From Gammaproteobacteria bacterium (GTDB lineage Bacteria > Pseudomonadota > Gammaproteobacteria > Granulosicoccales > Granulosicoccaceae): 8,531 nt of DNA. The stretch is from positions 1 through 8,531 of the forward strand of contig JAGRHW010000147.1 in assembly GCA_020444765.1 (NCBI GenBank), written 5' to 3'. This document shows positions 1 through 6,449 of the stretch, piece by piece (the stretch's first letter is position 1; each line of letters starts with the position of its first letter). Both the position numbers and the translations under genes were made by a program. The notes under the pieces were generated by a model, which was not told the DNA's origin, ran no database searches, and saw only the letters and a list, made by a program, of their open reading frames with translations.

Positions 1-365
1 GCCTGGGGGCCGGGGCTGGCAATACGCCGGTCGAGGCTTTTGTCGCCGTCTGCGACCGCATGGGCATAGAAACCGGCTGTGATCTGTTCAAGCTGATGGA
101 CATGGCCGAAGACGTCATTGTGCCGATGATGGACCACGTGGTGCGCGTCGATCGCGAATCCCTGACCCTGGGGTTTGCCGGCGTCTATTCGACTTTTCTG
201 CTGCATGCCAAGAAAGCGGCCGACATGTTCGGCGTGCCGGCACGCGACATTCTGGTCGAACTCGGGCGTAAGAAAATGATCGGCGGCCAGGAAGACATGA
301 TCGTCGATACCGCGATGACCATGGCCAAGGAACGCGGCCTCTTGAAGGACACATCGGTGGTATGA
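1..365 (+). CDS. dmpG: 4-hydroxy-2-oxovalerate aldolase, C-terminal part (5' end outside window)
   Basis: This enzyme splits 4-hydroxy-2-oxovalerate into pyruvate and acetaldehyde, the last carbon-carbon cleavage of the catechol meta pathway, in the cytoplasm. Only about 120 C-terminal residues are present. The reading frame is already open at base 3 and runs to TGA at 363-365. The segment matches the DmpG/BphI family: [13 protein letters not shown], then [16 protein letters not shown], then a [13 protein letters not shown] tail. The tyrosine of GVYSTF (codon 186-188) is probably the counterpart of the catalytic tyrosine near residue 291 of DmpG. The metal-binding histidines and catalytic His/Asp lie in the missing part. 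In the family this C-terminal domain contacts the acylating acetaldehyde dehydrogenase DmpF, which receives acetaldehyde through a channel, so a dmpF-like gene is expected upstream. The call is firm; the symbol is by family resemblance. Confidence 0.93.
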   Translation, partial: LGAGAGNTPVEAFVAVCDRMGIETGCDLFKLMDMAEDVIVPMMDHVVRVDRESLTLGFAGVYSTFLLHAKKAADMFGVPARDILVELGRKKMIGGQEDMIVDTAMTMAKERGLLKDTSVV

Positions 366-386
366 GCAGCCTGTAAAAACTCAAAG

Positions 387-413
387 GCCGTGGAGGTGCA
401 GCCGCCTCCAGGC
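387..413 (+). other. Intercistronic hairpin between aldolase and dioxygenase genes
   Basis: TGGAGGTG (391-398) pairs with CGCCTCCA (403-410) around a CAGC loop, giving 8 pairs with one T-G wobble. GCC (387-389) can extend the stem with GGC (411-413) if G390 bulges out. No T-run follows, so this is not a standard intrinsic terminator. It could protect the 3' end of the upstream message, attenuate transcription, or set the ratio of aldolase to dioxygenase. The structure is read directly from the bases; the role is inferred. Confidence 0.45.
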
Positions 414-471
414 TTGCAAACAATAAAAATCACGTCGCCGCTGGGCGAACGGATCATGACGAGGCATAACG

Positions 472-477
472 AGGAGG
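472..477 (+). promoter_or_regulatory. Strong ribosome binding site that fixes the dioxygenase start
   Basis: A perfect AGGAGG lies 8 bases before the ATG at 486. The same frame is open further upstream, with ATGs at 390 and 456, but neither has a comparable site. The protein upstream of 486 also does not resemble extradiol dioxygenases. The start at 486 is therefore chosen. Confidence 0.85.
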
Positions 478-485
478 AATTCAAG

Positions 486-1415
486 ATGGCTATGAGAGGT
501 GTTCTCCGTTTGGGAGAAGTGCAGATCCGCGTACTGGATCTGGCAGAGGCCAAACGTCACTACGGTGACCACATGGGCTTGCTGGAACAACTGACCGATG
601 ATAACGGCCTGGTGTATTACAAGGCCTGGGATGAAAAGGACCACCACAGCGTAGTGCTGCGGCAGTCGGATCAGGCCGGTCTCGATCATGTGGCGTACAA
701 AGTCTATGATGACGCAACGCTTACCGCCTTGCAGGAAAAGATCGAGGCGTTTGGCATCGCGGTAGAAAATGTCGCCGCCGGTGTTTACCCCAAAAGCGGC
801 CGGCGTTTAAAGTTTACCATCCCGTCCGGCCACGAAATGCACCTGTATGCGGAGAAGGAGCAGGTCGGTAATACGCTCGGGACACTCAACCCCGGCACCA
901 TCCCGGACGAAGGCGTGATTCGCGGCTTTCGTATCTACGGGCTTGATCATGTGTTTATTCTTGGTCCCAATATGTCGGAAAACATTCGCTTGTTTACCGA
1001 GGTATTCGATTTCGACTTGGCCGAAGAGCTGCTCGATCAGCCCGGCGGCGATCAGATACTGACTTTTCTGAGTTGTTCCTCACGTTCTCACGATATCGCC
1101 TTTGGCGTGCATCCCGAACCGGCCCATTTGCATCATGTCTCGTTCCGGCAGAATTCCACCCAGGACAATATTTGGGCGGCGGATCTGATGGGCAAATACG
1201 GCATTCGCGTGGAACACAATGACCGGCACGGCATCACTGCGGTGAAAACCGTGTATTACTTCGATCCGTCCGGCAACCGTAACGAAATTTTCTGCGAAGG
1301 GCACACACGCTATCCCGACAGCCCGAAACTGACCTGGACCATGGATCATCTCGGTCTCGCGGCATTCAGCCAGTCGCTGCATGTGCCCGAGAGCTTTCTC
1401 GGTTCGGTGACCTGA
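486..1415 (+). CDS. dmpB: Catechol 2,3-dioxygenase (extradiol, type I)
   Basis: This Fe(II) enzyme opens catechol next to the hydroxyls to give 2-hydroxymuconate semialdehyde, the committed meta-cleavage step, in the cytoplasm. With the ATG at 486 it is 309 residues, the usual length for XylE/DmpB (about 307). It has two vicinal-oxygen-chelate modules: an N-terminal structural one starting LGEVQIRVLDL, and a C-terminal catalytic one from about residue 150. The iron ligands are visible as H155 (YGLDHVF), H216 (LHHVSF) and E267 (GNRNEIFC), two positions later than H153, H214 and E265 of XylE. The second-shell residues H248 (DRHG) and Y257 (KTVYYFDPSG) are also present, so the enzyme should be active. 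Methylcatechols are possible substrates. It follows the aldolase gene after 120 bases and precedes the SDR-like gene by 10. The xylE name would be equally apt. Confidence 0.96.
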   Translation: MAMRGVLRLGEVQIRVLDLAEAKRHYGDHMGLLEQLTDDNGLVYYKAWDEKDHHSVVLRQSDQAGLDHVAYKVYDDATLTALQEKIEAFGIAVENVAAGVYPKSGRRLKFTIPSGHEMHLYAEKEQVGNTLGTLNPGTIPDEGVIRGFRIYGLDHVFILGPNMSENIRLFTEVFDFDLAEELLDQPGGDQILTFLSCSSRSHDIAFGVHPEPAHLHHVSFRQNSTQDNIWAADLMGKYGIRVEHNDRHGITAVKTVYYFDPSGNRNEIFCEGHTRYPDSPKLTWTMDHLGLAAFSQSLHVPESFLGSVT

Positions 1416-1425
1416 GCACCGCACG

Positions 1426-2175
1426 GTGAGCAGGCAGGAACTGGCCGTCGTCGTCGGCGCGGGCGCGTTTGGCGAACCCATTATGGCCCGCCTGGCAGAG
1501 CAGGGGCTCGGCGTGGTGGCGGTGGCCCGTACATCGGCGACGCTGGAAAAACTGGCGCAGCGCATCGACGGGCTCATCCCCTGTACCGCGGATCTGTCGG
1601 ATGACGTGGCCATCGAGACCATCGCCGCCGTGCTTGACCGCCCGGTGCGTATGGTCGTTCACGGGCCGGGGGTGGCGGTAGCCGGCGGAATCAGCAATGC
1701 GCCGATCGGCGCGCTGATCGACGCCGTCAATATCAAGGTGGGCGGTTTATTGCGTTTGGTGCGCGCCGCCGATGCGCGATTAAGCAAAGGCTCCCGACTG
1801 GTTGCCATCGGCGGACACTACGGGCTGGAGCCGACCGCCTATGCCGCCGCAGCCGGCATCGCCAATGCCAGCCTGCCCAATGCCGTGCGTCAGCTCAGCC
1901 AGGCCTATGGCCCGCGCGGTATAACCGCGCACCTGATCGCGCCCGGACCGGCCGATACCGAACGCCTGCGCAAGGTAGCTAAAACCCGCGCCGAACAACG
2001 CGGGTTGAGCCTCGATGCGGTGCTCCAAGAAATGCAAGCCGAGTCATCTCTCGGTGCCTTTACCACGCCGGAACAGGTGGCCTGGGCCGTCAGCCTGTTG
2101 CTGGCGCCGGAAGCCGATGCCATGACCGGCTCCACGCTGATGCTCGATGCCGGTCGGCGGCGCGGTTTGCCGTGA
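1426..2175 (+). CDS. SDR-fold protein lacking the canonical catalytic Ser and Lys
   Basis: A 249-residue protein with the short-chain dehydrogenase/reductase layout. It has a glycine-rich nucleotide loop VVGAGAFGEP (residues 10-18), which is shorter than the usual TGxxxGxG. N102 (NIKVGG) sits where the structural Asn of SDRs lies. A late IAPGPADTE segment (171-179) and a C-terminal GSTLMLDAG complete the fold. The active-site motif is degenerate: around Y139 the sequence is YAAAAG, so the lysine expected at Tyr+4 is Ala143, and the preceding strand VAIGGHYG has glycine where the catalytic serine is expected. It may bind NAD(P) without normal SDR catalysis, or use another mechanism. The start is GTG at 1426, 10 bases after the dioxygenase stop, with no clear Shine-Dalgarno, which suggests translational coupling. 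I know no standard meta-pathway step for it, so the substrate is unknown. Confidence 0.85.
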   Translation: MSRQELAVVVGAGAFGEPIMARLAEQGLGVVAVARTSATLEKLAQRIDGLIPCTADLSDDVAIETIAAVLDRPVRMVVHGPGVAVAGGISNAPIGALIDAVNIKVGGLLRLVRAADARLSKGSRLVAIGGHYGLEPTAYAAAAGIANASLPNAVRQLSQAYGPRGITAHLIAPGPADTERLRKVAKTRAEQRGLSLDAVLQEMQAESSLGAFTTPEQVAWAVSLLLAPEADAMTGSTLMLDAGRRRGLP

Positions 2176-2207
2176 TTATCAGACGCTCAGGAAAAGGGAG
2201 ATAAGCC

Positions 2208-2636
2208 ATGCCTGTTGTGACGTTTCATTTGACGGAAGGGTATTTCACCGACGAGCAGGCTAAAAGACTGCTGGTCAGCGCGGCGAATCTCTACGCCGAG
2301 GTGCTGGATGCGCCGATGGAGCGCATTCGCGCCTTTGTGACGCCGCATGCTCCGACGCATTGTCTGGTCGCCGGTCAGCTGGTGAGCGAAGGCCGTCAGC
2401 ATGCTCCGTATTTTGAATTTATCGTGCTGGATGGCCGGCCACTGAGTCAACGGCAACGCTTGATGGCCGGTTTTACCGAGCTGGCTGCCAGCATCCTGGG
2501 CGTCGAGCCAGCCGTGATACGCGGCCAGTGTATCCGGGTACGTCCTGAAGAATGGGGGATCGGCGGCGTGCCGGCCAGTGTGCTGCGGGAGACGGAAATT
2601 CAGAAACGCAAGGATGAAGCGGCGGCCGGATCCTGA
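2208..2636 (+). CDS. Fused (double-length) 4-oxalocrotonate tautomerase family protein
   Basis: Tautomerases of this family use an N-terminal proline as base. In this pathway the expected reaction is 2-hydroxymuconate (4-oxalocrotonate enol) to its keto form, after oxidation of the ring-cleavage semialdehyde. The ATG at 2208 follows AAGGGAG by 7 bases and gives MPVVTF, so Pro is exposed once Met is removed. The length is 142 residues, about twice the 62 of XylH/DmpI. Two beta-alpha-beta units are visible: residues 2 to about 65, and from about 67 (PYFEFIVLDGR) to the WGIGG tail typical of the family. Numbering from Pro1, the position of 4-OT Arg11 is Tyr11 in the first unit, although Arg40 matches Arg39. 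The second unit keeps a DGR at the equivalent position. Fused family members often form trimers, and some have other activities such as dehalogenation or hydration, so the exact reaction is open. It lies between the SDR-like and ferredoxin genes. Confidence 0.82.
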   Translation: MPVVTFHLTEGYFTDEQAKRLLVSAANLYAEVLDAPMERIRAFVTPHAPTHCLVAGQLVSEGRQHAPYFEFIVLDGRPLSQRQRLMAGFTELAASILGVEPAVIRGQCIRVRPEEWGIGGVPASVLRETEIQKRKDEAAAGS

Positions 2637-2659
2637 ATCACGGCCCCAGAGGAACAGCG

Positions 2660-2965
2660 TTGAAATATCAGATCCTCATTGAGGATATAGATGTGAGTTA
2701 TGTCTGCGACGAAAGTGAATCCGTCTTGCAAGGCATGACCAGGCTTGGCAAAAAAGGTATTCCCGTAGGTTGCTGTGGAGGCGGTTGCGGCATCTGCAAA
2801 GTGGAGATTACCCGGGGAGAGTACAGCGGCAAAGTCATGAGCCGTGCGCACATCGGTCCGGAAGACGAACAACAACGCAGGGTGCTCGCCTGCCGGGTCT
2901 GGCCGCGTAGCGACCTCAGGCTGCGGGTGCTCGGCAGGATGAAAAAAAACGTGATAAAAAACTAG
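2660..2965 (+). CDS. xylT: XylT/DmpQ-type [2Fe-2S] ferredoxin that reactivates catechol 2,3-dioxygenase
   Basis: A small plant-type ferredoxin of 101 residues. In the family it re-reduces the active-site iron of catechol 2,3-dioxygenase after oxidation by substituted catechols, using electrons from a reductase. The cluster ligands are C38, C43 and C46 (PVGCCGGGCGICK) and C78 (VLACRVWP), the CX4CX2C...C pattern. C39 is an additional cysteine. The stretch VMSRAHIGPED after the cluster loop resembles the KMSRGHV segment of XylT. The start is a rare TTG at 2660, supported by AGAGGA 6 bases upstream and by alignment of the KYQILIED beta-strand with XylT. No ATG lies in a sensible place before the fold. 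It begins 23 bases after the tautomerase stop. In the xyl and dmp operons this gene sits immediately before the dioxygenase gene; here it lies three genes downstream. Confidence 0.9.
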   Translation: MKYQILIEDIDVSYVCDESESVLQGMTRLGKKGIPVGCCGGGCGICKVEITRGEYSGKVMSRAHIGPEDEQQRRVLACRVWPRSDLRLRVLGRMKKNVIKN

Positions 2966-3040
2966 CGTTGTAAAAAACGCACATCGATAAACGTTTCTGC
3001 GATGAGACCACCGGTGTTTCATCGGCGGGAACGTCGCGCG

Positions 3041-3081
3041 TACCGCTGTCCGGCGGTGCCGGTAAGGAGTTTTGTTGTTTT
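3041..3081 (+). terminator. Possible weak terminator of the catabolic operon
   Basis: CCGGC (3050-3054) and GCCGG (3058-3062) form a 5-pair GC stem with a GGT loop. Alternative pairings are ACCGC/GCGGT (3042-3046 with 3053-3057) and TACCG/CGGTA (3041-3045 with 3060-3064). A T-rich tract, TTTTGTTGTTTT, follows at 3070-3081, but 7 bases after the stem and interrupted by G. It is placed sensibly, about 80 bases after the last catabolic gene, but is a poor match to a strong intrinsic terminator. Confidence 0.3.
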
Positions 3082-3182
3082 AAAAAAGTTCCTGACTTGT
3101 ATATTTGTCAATTCACATCTCTTTTTAATACCACCGTCAGCAATATGGCGTGTCATCAATGTTGCCATCTCTGACTTGCATT

Positions 3183-3197
3183 ATACCTTTAAGGTAT
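3183..3197. promoter_or_regulatory. Perfect 7+1+7 inverted repeat, candidate operator
   Basis: ATACCTT-T-AAGGTAT is a perfect inverted repeat in the AT-rich region upstream of the DUF1302 gene. A second, shorter one, CGTCA-A-TGACG, lies at 3258-3268, about 70 bases from the start codon. Dyads of this size in a promoter region often bind dimeric regulators. No regulator gene is in the window, so the binding protein is unknown and the role is inferred. Confidence 0.35.
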
Positions 3198-3327
3198 CGT
3201 TTGTTTGGATTATTAGTATTGGACGGTAATTCTACTGGTCGATTAATCTTCAGAAAGCGTCAATGACGTAATGAAAAAATACCTGCTGGCTCACCCGGCG
3301 TGGGCATTAATAACGATAAGTTGCACC

Positions 3328-3333
3328 AGGAGG
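3328..3333 (+). promoter_or_regulatory. Ribosome binding site deciding the DUF1302 start
   Basis: A perfect AGGAGG lies 5 bases before the ATG at 3339. This start puts MKKR at the very N-terminus, directly before a hydrophobic stretch, as a Sec signal peptide requires. The frame is open back to an ATG at 3300, which would add 13 polar residues ahead of the signal and has no such site. Confidence 0.85.
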
Positions 3334-3338
3334 AAACC

Positions 3339-5009
3339 ATGAAAAAGCGTCCCTGTAATCCGGGATCCCGACGAGCCGTGCTGCCGGCAGTGGCAGCGGC
3401 CACGATGGCGATGACTGGAACCGCCTCGGCTTTCCAGATTAATACTGAAAATACCGATATTCGCATGTCGTGGGACAACACTGTCAAATACAGCGCGGGC
3501 TGGCGTGTGCGGGATGTGGATTCGAGTGTCGCCGACAATTCCATCGGTCCGCAGGCCAACACCAACGATGGCGATCTTAATTTCGATCGCGGGCTGATTT
3601 CAAACCGTCTTGATCTGTTGTCGGAGTTTCAACTGCGATACAAGCGCAATATGGGCTTGCGTGTCAGTGGTGCAGCCTGGTACGACCAGGTTTATCACGA
3701 CTCAAATGACAACCCTGGCGAGCTTGGTGGTGCCTTGGTCAATCAGCGCTCCGAGCCCTATGATGAATTCACCGACGAAACCCGTGAGATTCATGGCGGC
3801 AAGGCGGAAATTCTCGATGCTTTCGTATTCGGCAACCTGGCGCCGGGCGATATGAGCCTGAATCTCAAGGCGGGTCGTTTCACGCAGCTTTACGGCGAAA
3901 GCCTGTTCTTCGGCAGCAACGGTATTGCAGGCGCCCAGACACCACTGGATCTTGCGCGTGCCTTGTCTGTGCCGAATTCCCAGTTCAAGGAAGTGGCGCG
4001 ACCGGTCGGCCAGTTGTCGGCGCAGTTGCAGGTTAATCCGCGCGTGACCCTCGGCGCCTATTATCAGCTTGAATGGACCAAGTCGCGTATACCGGCGGCC
4101 GGCAGTTATTTCAGTTTCGCGGATTTCGTGGATGACGGGGGCGAGACCGTTATTCTCGGGCCCGATCAGGTGGTTTTCCGCGGTGATGACATCGAAGCCA
4201 AGGATGACGGGCAGGGCGGTGTGCAGGCGCGATTCAAGGTCGGCGACAGCGAGATCGGACTGTATTACGCGCAGTTCCACGACAAAATGCCCCAGTTTTA
4301 CCTGCGTCCCGGTGTCAACGTGCAAGAGGGAAGCATCGGCGATTACGTGATGGTATTTGCCGAGGATATCAAGGTGGTCGGCGCCAGTTTGAGTACCCTG
4401 GTGGCGGATGCAAACGTGGCGATCGAAGTGTCAATGCGCGAGGACATGCCCCTGGTCGCCAGTGGTAACGCGGTGATATTGCCGGGTAATACAACGGCTG
4501 ATGGTGGTTCGGAGTCTGCTTTCCCCAGAGGGCGTACGGCGCACGTAAATCTTTCAGCGATTAATGTGTTCGGGGCCAGTCCGCTCTGGGATGGTGCGAC
4601 GTTTATCGGTGAGCTTGCATTCAACCGCCGGCTTTCAATCAGTGAGAACGACGATCAACTCGACCCCCTGGCGACACGCGATGCCAGCGCCTTGCAGTTT
4701 GTTTTCTCTCCGGAATATTTCCAGGTCAAACCCGGCCTCGATCTGCAGGTACCGATTGGTGTGAGTTACGGGCTTGCTGGACGCTCCTCGGTTAACGGTG
4801 CACTGTTCCCGTCGGAAAAAGGCGGCAATGTGTCGATCGGTATCAAAGGCGATTACCAGCGAACCTGGCAGGGCAGTCTCAACTATACCCACTATTTCGG
4901 TTCGTCCGGCTCGGTGATCCTCTATGACACCGATGTGCCCGAGCTTTCCTACAAGAATTTTCACGGCGACCGGGATTTTGTTTCCCTGTCGATCCAAAGA
5001 ACATTTTAG
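3339..5009 (+). CDS. DUF1302 family outer-membrane beta-barrel protein
   Basis: A 556-residue protein that I assign to the DUF1302 family, whose members are predicted outer-membrane proteins of unknown function found in hydrocarbon-, lipid- and steroid-using proteobacteria. Residues 1 to about 32 form a signal peptide: MKKRP, more basic residues, a hydrophobic Ala-rich core, then GTASAF, with likely cleavage after ASA. The mature protein starts FQINTENTDIRMSWDNTVKYSAGWRV, an opening typical of the family. The rest alternates polar and hydrophobic residues with many Asp/Asn/Gly turns, as in a beta-barrel, and ends LSIQRTF with the C-terminal Phe expected of BAM-assembled proteins. It heads the four-gene cassette, 31 bases before DUF1329. 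A role as outer-membrane channel for a hydrophobic compound is inferred from fold and neighbours. The family name comes from recognition of sequence features, not a search. Confidence 0.85.
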   Translation: MKKRPCNPGSRRAVLPAVAAATMAMTGTASAFQINTENTDIRMSWDNTVKYSAGWRVRDVDSSVADNSIGPQANTNDGDLNFDRGLISNRLDLLSEFQLRYKRNMGLRVSGAAWYDQVYHDSNDNPGELGGALVNQRSEPYDEFTDETREIHGGKAEILDAFVFGNLAPGDMSLNLKAGRFTQLYGESLFFGSNGIAGAQTPLDLARALSVPNSQFKEVARPVGQLSAQLQVNPRVTLGAYYQLEWTKSRIPAAGSYFSFADFVDDGGETVILGPDQVVFRGDDIEAKDDGQGGVQARFKVGDSEIGLYYAQFHDKMPQFYLRPGVNVQEGSIGDYVMVFAEDIKVVGASLSTLVADANVAIEVSMREDMPLVASGNAVILPGNTTADGGSESAFPRGRTAHVNLSAINVFGASPLWDGATFIGELAFNRRLSISENDDQLDPLATRDASALQFVFSPEYFQVKPGLDLQVPIGVSYGLAGRSSVNGALFPSEKGGNVSIGIKGDYQRTWQGSLNYTHYFGSSGSVILYDTDVPELSYKNFHGDRDFVSLSIQRTF

Positions 5010-5041
5010 ACAGTTTATAAAATGCAACTCTGGAGGATGTT

Positions 5042-6388
5042 ATGATAAAAACAATACTATCGCTGGCTCTGGCTGCCACATTTGCTACATCGCCGCTAAT
5101 GGCTGCGGTAAGTGAGGATGAAGCCGCGGCGCTCAAGACGACGCTTACTCCGCTAGGTGGTGAAAAGGCCGCTAATGAGGATGGTAGTATTCCGGCCTGG
5201 GCAGGCGGCCACACCGAGTCGGTTGCCGCGCCCGGCGTGGGGGAAATTCCGGGGGAGCTTTTCCCGGATGAGAAACCCCTGTTCCAAGTGACGGCTGCCA
5301 ATGCGGCTGAATACGATGCCCTGCTTTCGGAGGGCAGCAAAGCTCTGCTGAAAAAATTTCCCGATACTTTTCGTCTCGATGTGTATCCGACGCACCGCAC
5401 GTCAGCCGCGCCGCAACGGGTTTACGATAATACCGCGCTGAACGCGACCCGATGTGAAACGACAGACGGCGGTTATTCATTGAAAGGCTGCGCAGGCGGT
5501 ATCCCATTTCCGATTCCCAAGGCCGGTGTCGAAGTCATCTGGAATTATCTGCTGCGTGTCGAAGCGCCATCGATCGAGTACCGTTTCAAGAATATCGTCG
5601 GTAATGCGGATGGCTCGCATACGCTGGCAACCCGTAACGATATCTCCTTTCAATACCCGCCGTATTATGAAGATACCACGCCGGATAACTGGTCGGGTGA
5701 ATATGCGATACTCCGCTTCAATACACTTGAGCCGCCGTTCAAAGCCGGTGAATCACTGGTTATACGTGACAGCATCGATCTGAAAAACGCACGTCAGGCC
5801 TGGCAGTATCTGGTGGGACAGCGTCGCGTGCGCAGGGCGCCCACCGTGTCCTACGATACGCCGGACTTCGTTGCATCGGGTGCCAACTACTTTGATGAGG
5901 TGCAGGGTTTTTTCGGTCAGATCGACCGCTATGAATGGACCCTGGTGGGTAAGCAGGAAATGCTGATTCCCTATAATACAAATGGTTTTATCGCAGCCAA
6001 AACCGATGAGGCTATAGGCGAGCGACATCTCAATCCGGATAAAGTACGCTGGGAAAAACACCGCGTGTGGGTTGTCGAGGCCAATGTTGCACCCGGCAAG
6101 CGTCACGCTGTACCAAAACGTCGTTACTACTTCGACGAAGACACATGGCTGATTGCTTTGATGGATGGTTATGATGCCGAAGGCAAATTATGGCGCACCA
6201 GTCAGATCACACCTTTTGTCGTGCCTTCCATCCCGGCCACGCTGATGAAAACGGCGACCGTTTTCAATTTGCAAGCCGGTACCATGAGTGTGATTCAGTC
6301 GCTCAATGAAGAAACCTTTAAAGTTGTTTCCCGTAAACCGGAAACCTTCTTCACGGGCGATGCGGTAGCGGCTGAAGCAGTTCGCTGA
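5042..6388 (+). CDS. DUF1329 family secreted (periplasmic or outer-membrane-associated) protein
   Basis: A 448-residue protein of the DUF1329 family, which is commonly encoded next to DUF1302. The start ATG at 5042 has GGAGG 5 bases upstream. Residues 1-22 form a signal peptide (MIKTILSLALAATF, likely cleaved around LMAA). There is no lipobox cysteine, so it should be soluble in the periplasm or held by protein contacts. Mature residues VSEDEAAALKTTLTPLGGEKAANEDGSIPAW, read in two halves, match the conserved DUF1329 N-terminus (EKAxNxDGSIPAW). C138 and C150 flank a Gly-rich loop before GIPFPIP and may form a disulfide. Family members are thought to have a LolB/LolA-like fold that could carry a hydrophobic ligand; I recall this and cannot check it here. 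A role as shuttle between the inner-membrane pump and the barrel is an inference. Confidence 0.88.
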   Translation: MIKTILSLALAATFATSPLMAAVSEDEAAALKTTLTPLGGEKAANEDGSIPAWAGGHTESVAAPGVGEIPGELFPDEKPLFQVTAANAAEYDALLSEGSKALLKKFPDTFRLDVYPTHRTSAAPQRVYDNTALNATRCETTDGGYSLKGCAGGIPFPIPKAGVEVIWNYLLRVEAPSIEYRFKNIVGNADGSHTLATRNDISFQYPPYYEDTTPDNWSGEYAILRFNTLEPPFKAGESLVIRDSIDLKNARQAWQYLVGQRRVRRAPTVSYDTPDFVASGANYFDEVQGFFGQIDRYEWTLVGKQEMLIPYNTNGFIAAKTDEAIGERHLNPDKVRWEKHRVWVVEANVAPGKRHAVPKRRYYFDEDTWLIALMDGYDAEGKLWRTSQITPFVVPSIPATLMKTATVFNLQAGTMSVIQSLNEETFKVVSRKPETFFTGDAVAAEAVR

Positions 6389-6399
6389 TATCCCGGCAG

Positions 6400-6426
6400 C
6401 CCTGCGGCGTCGTTGTCGCCGCAGGG
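6400..6426 (+). other. Perfect 10-bp hairpin between DUF1329 and propeller genes
   Basis: CCCTGCGGCG (6400-6409) pairs perfectly with CGCCGCAGGG (6417-6426) around a 7-base loop. It begins 12 bases after the DUF1329 stop and ends 24 bases before the next start. No T-run follows, so complete termination is unlikely. It may shield the upstream message from 3' exonucleases and lower expression of the downstream propeller and pump genes, or allow partial Rho-independent-like pausing. Confidence 0.6.
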
Positions 6427-6449
6427 TCAGTCCAGACGAGTAACTTACA

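Larger units (their letters stand above)
2966..3338. other. Non-coding junction between catabolic operon and transport cassette
   Basis: I see no convincing gene in these 373 bases. An open frame at 3002-3229 has low-complexity, AT-biased translation and no ribosome binding site. The left part is GC-rich and hairpin-forming: GCGTT/AACGC over the ferredoxin stop at 2965-2980, and CGATGA/TCATCG at 3000-3024 with an inner ACC/GGT. From about 3070 to 3270 the sequence is clearly AT-richer than the genes, as expected for a promoter region. A weak sigma-70 candidate is TTGTCA (3105-3110) with TAATAC (3126-3131), but the 15-base spacing is short. Another is TTGGAC (3219-3224) with TTAATC (3243-3248), spacing 18. 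Neither is strong. I found no convincing sigma-54 GG-N10-GC element. Confidence 0.6.

Noticed and set aside
390..485. N-terminal extension of the dioxygenase from ATG 390 or 456
   Set aside because: The added residues do not resemble the family, overlap the hairpin, and lack the AGGAGG that precedes ATG 486; the length from 486 is the family length.
1080..1622. 180-codon minus-strand frame across the dioxygenase/SDR boundary
   Set aside because: It is opposite the conserved iron-ligand region of the dioxygenase, which must be the coding strand; the translation is low-complexity.
3145..3170. Possible sigma-54 promoter (TGGCGTG ... TTGCC) upstream of DUF1302
   Set aside because: The distance between the GG and GC elements is 15 bases, not the required 10.
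3002..3229. 75-codon plus-strand frame in the intergenic region
   Set aside because: It has no ribosome binding site, covers a hairpin-rich then AT-rich promoter-like region, and matches no family I know.
3702..4325. 207-codon minus-strand frame within the DUF1302 gene
   Set aside because: It is fully inside the coding region of a clear signal-peptide-bearing beta-barrel protein and has no recognisable motif or ribosome binding site.
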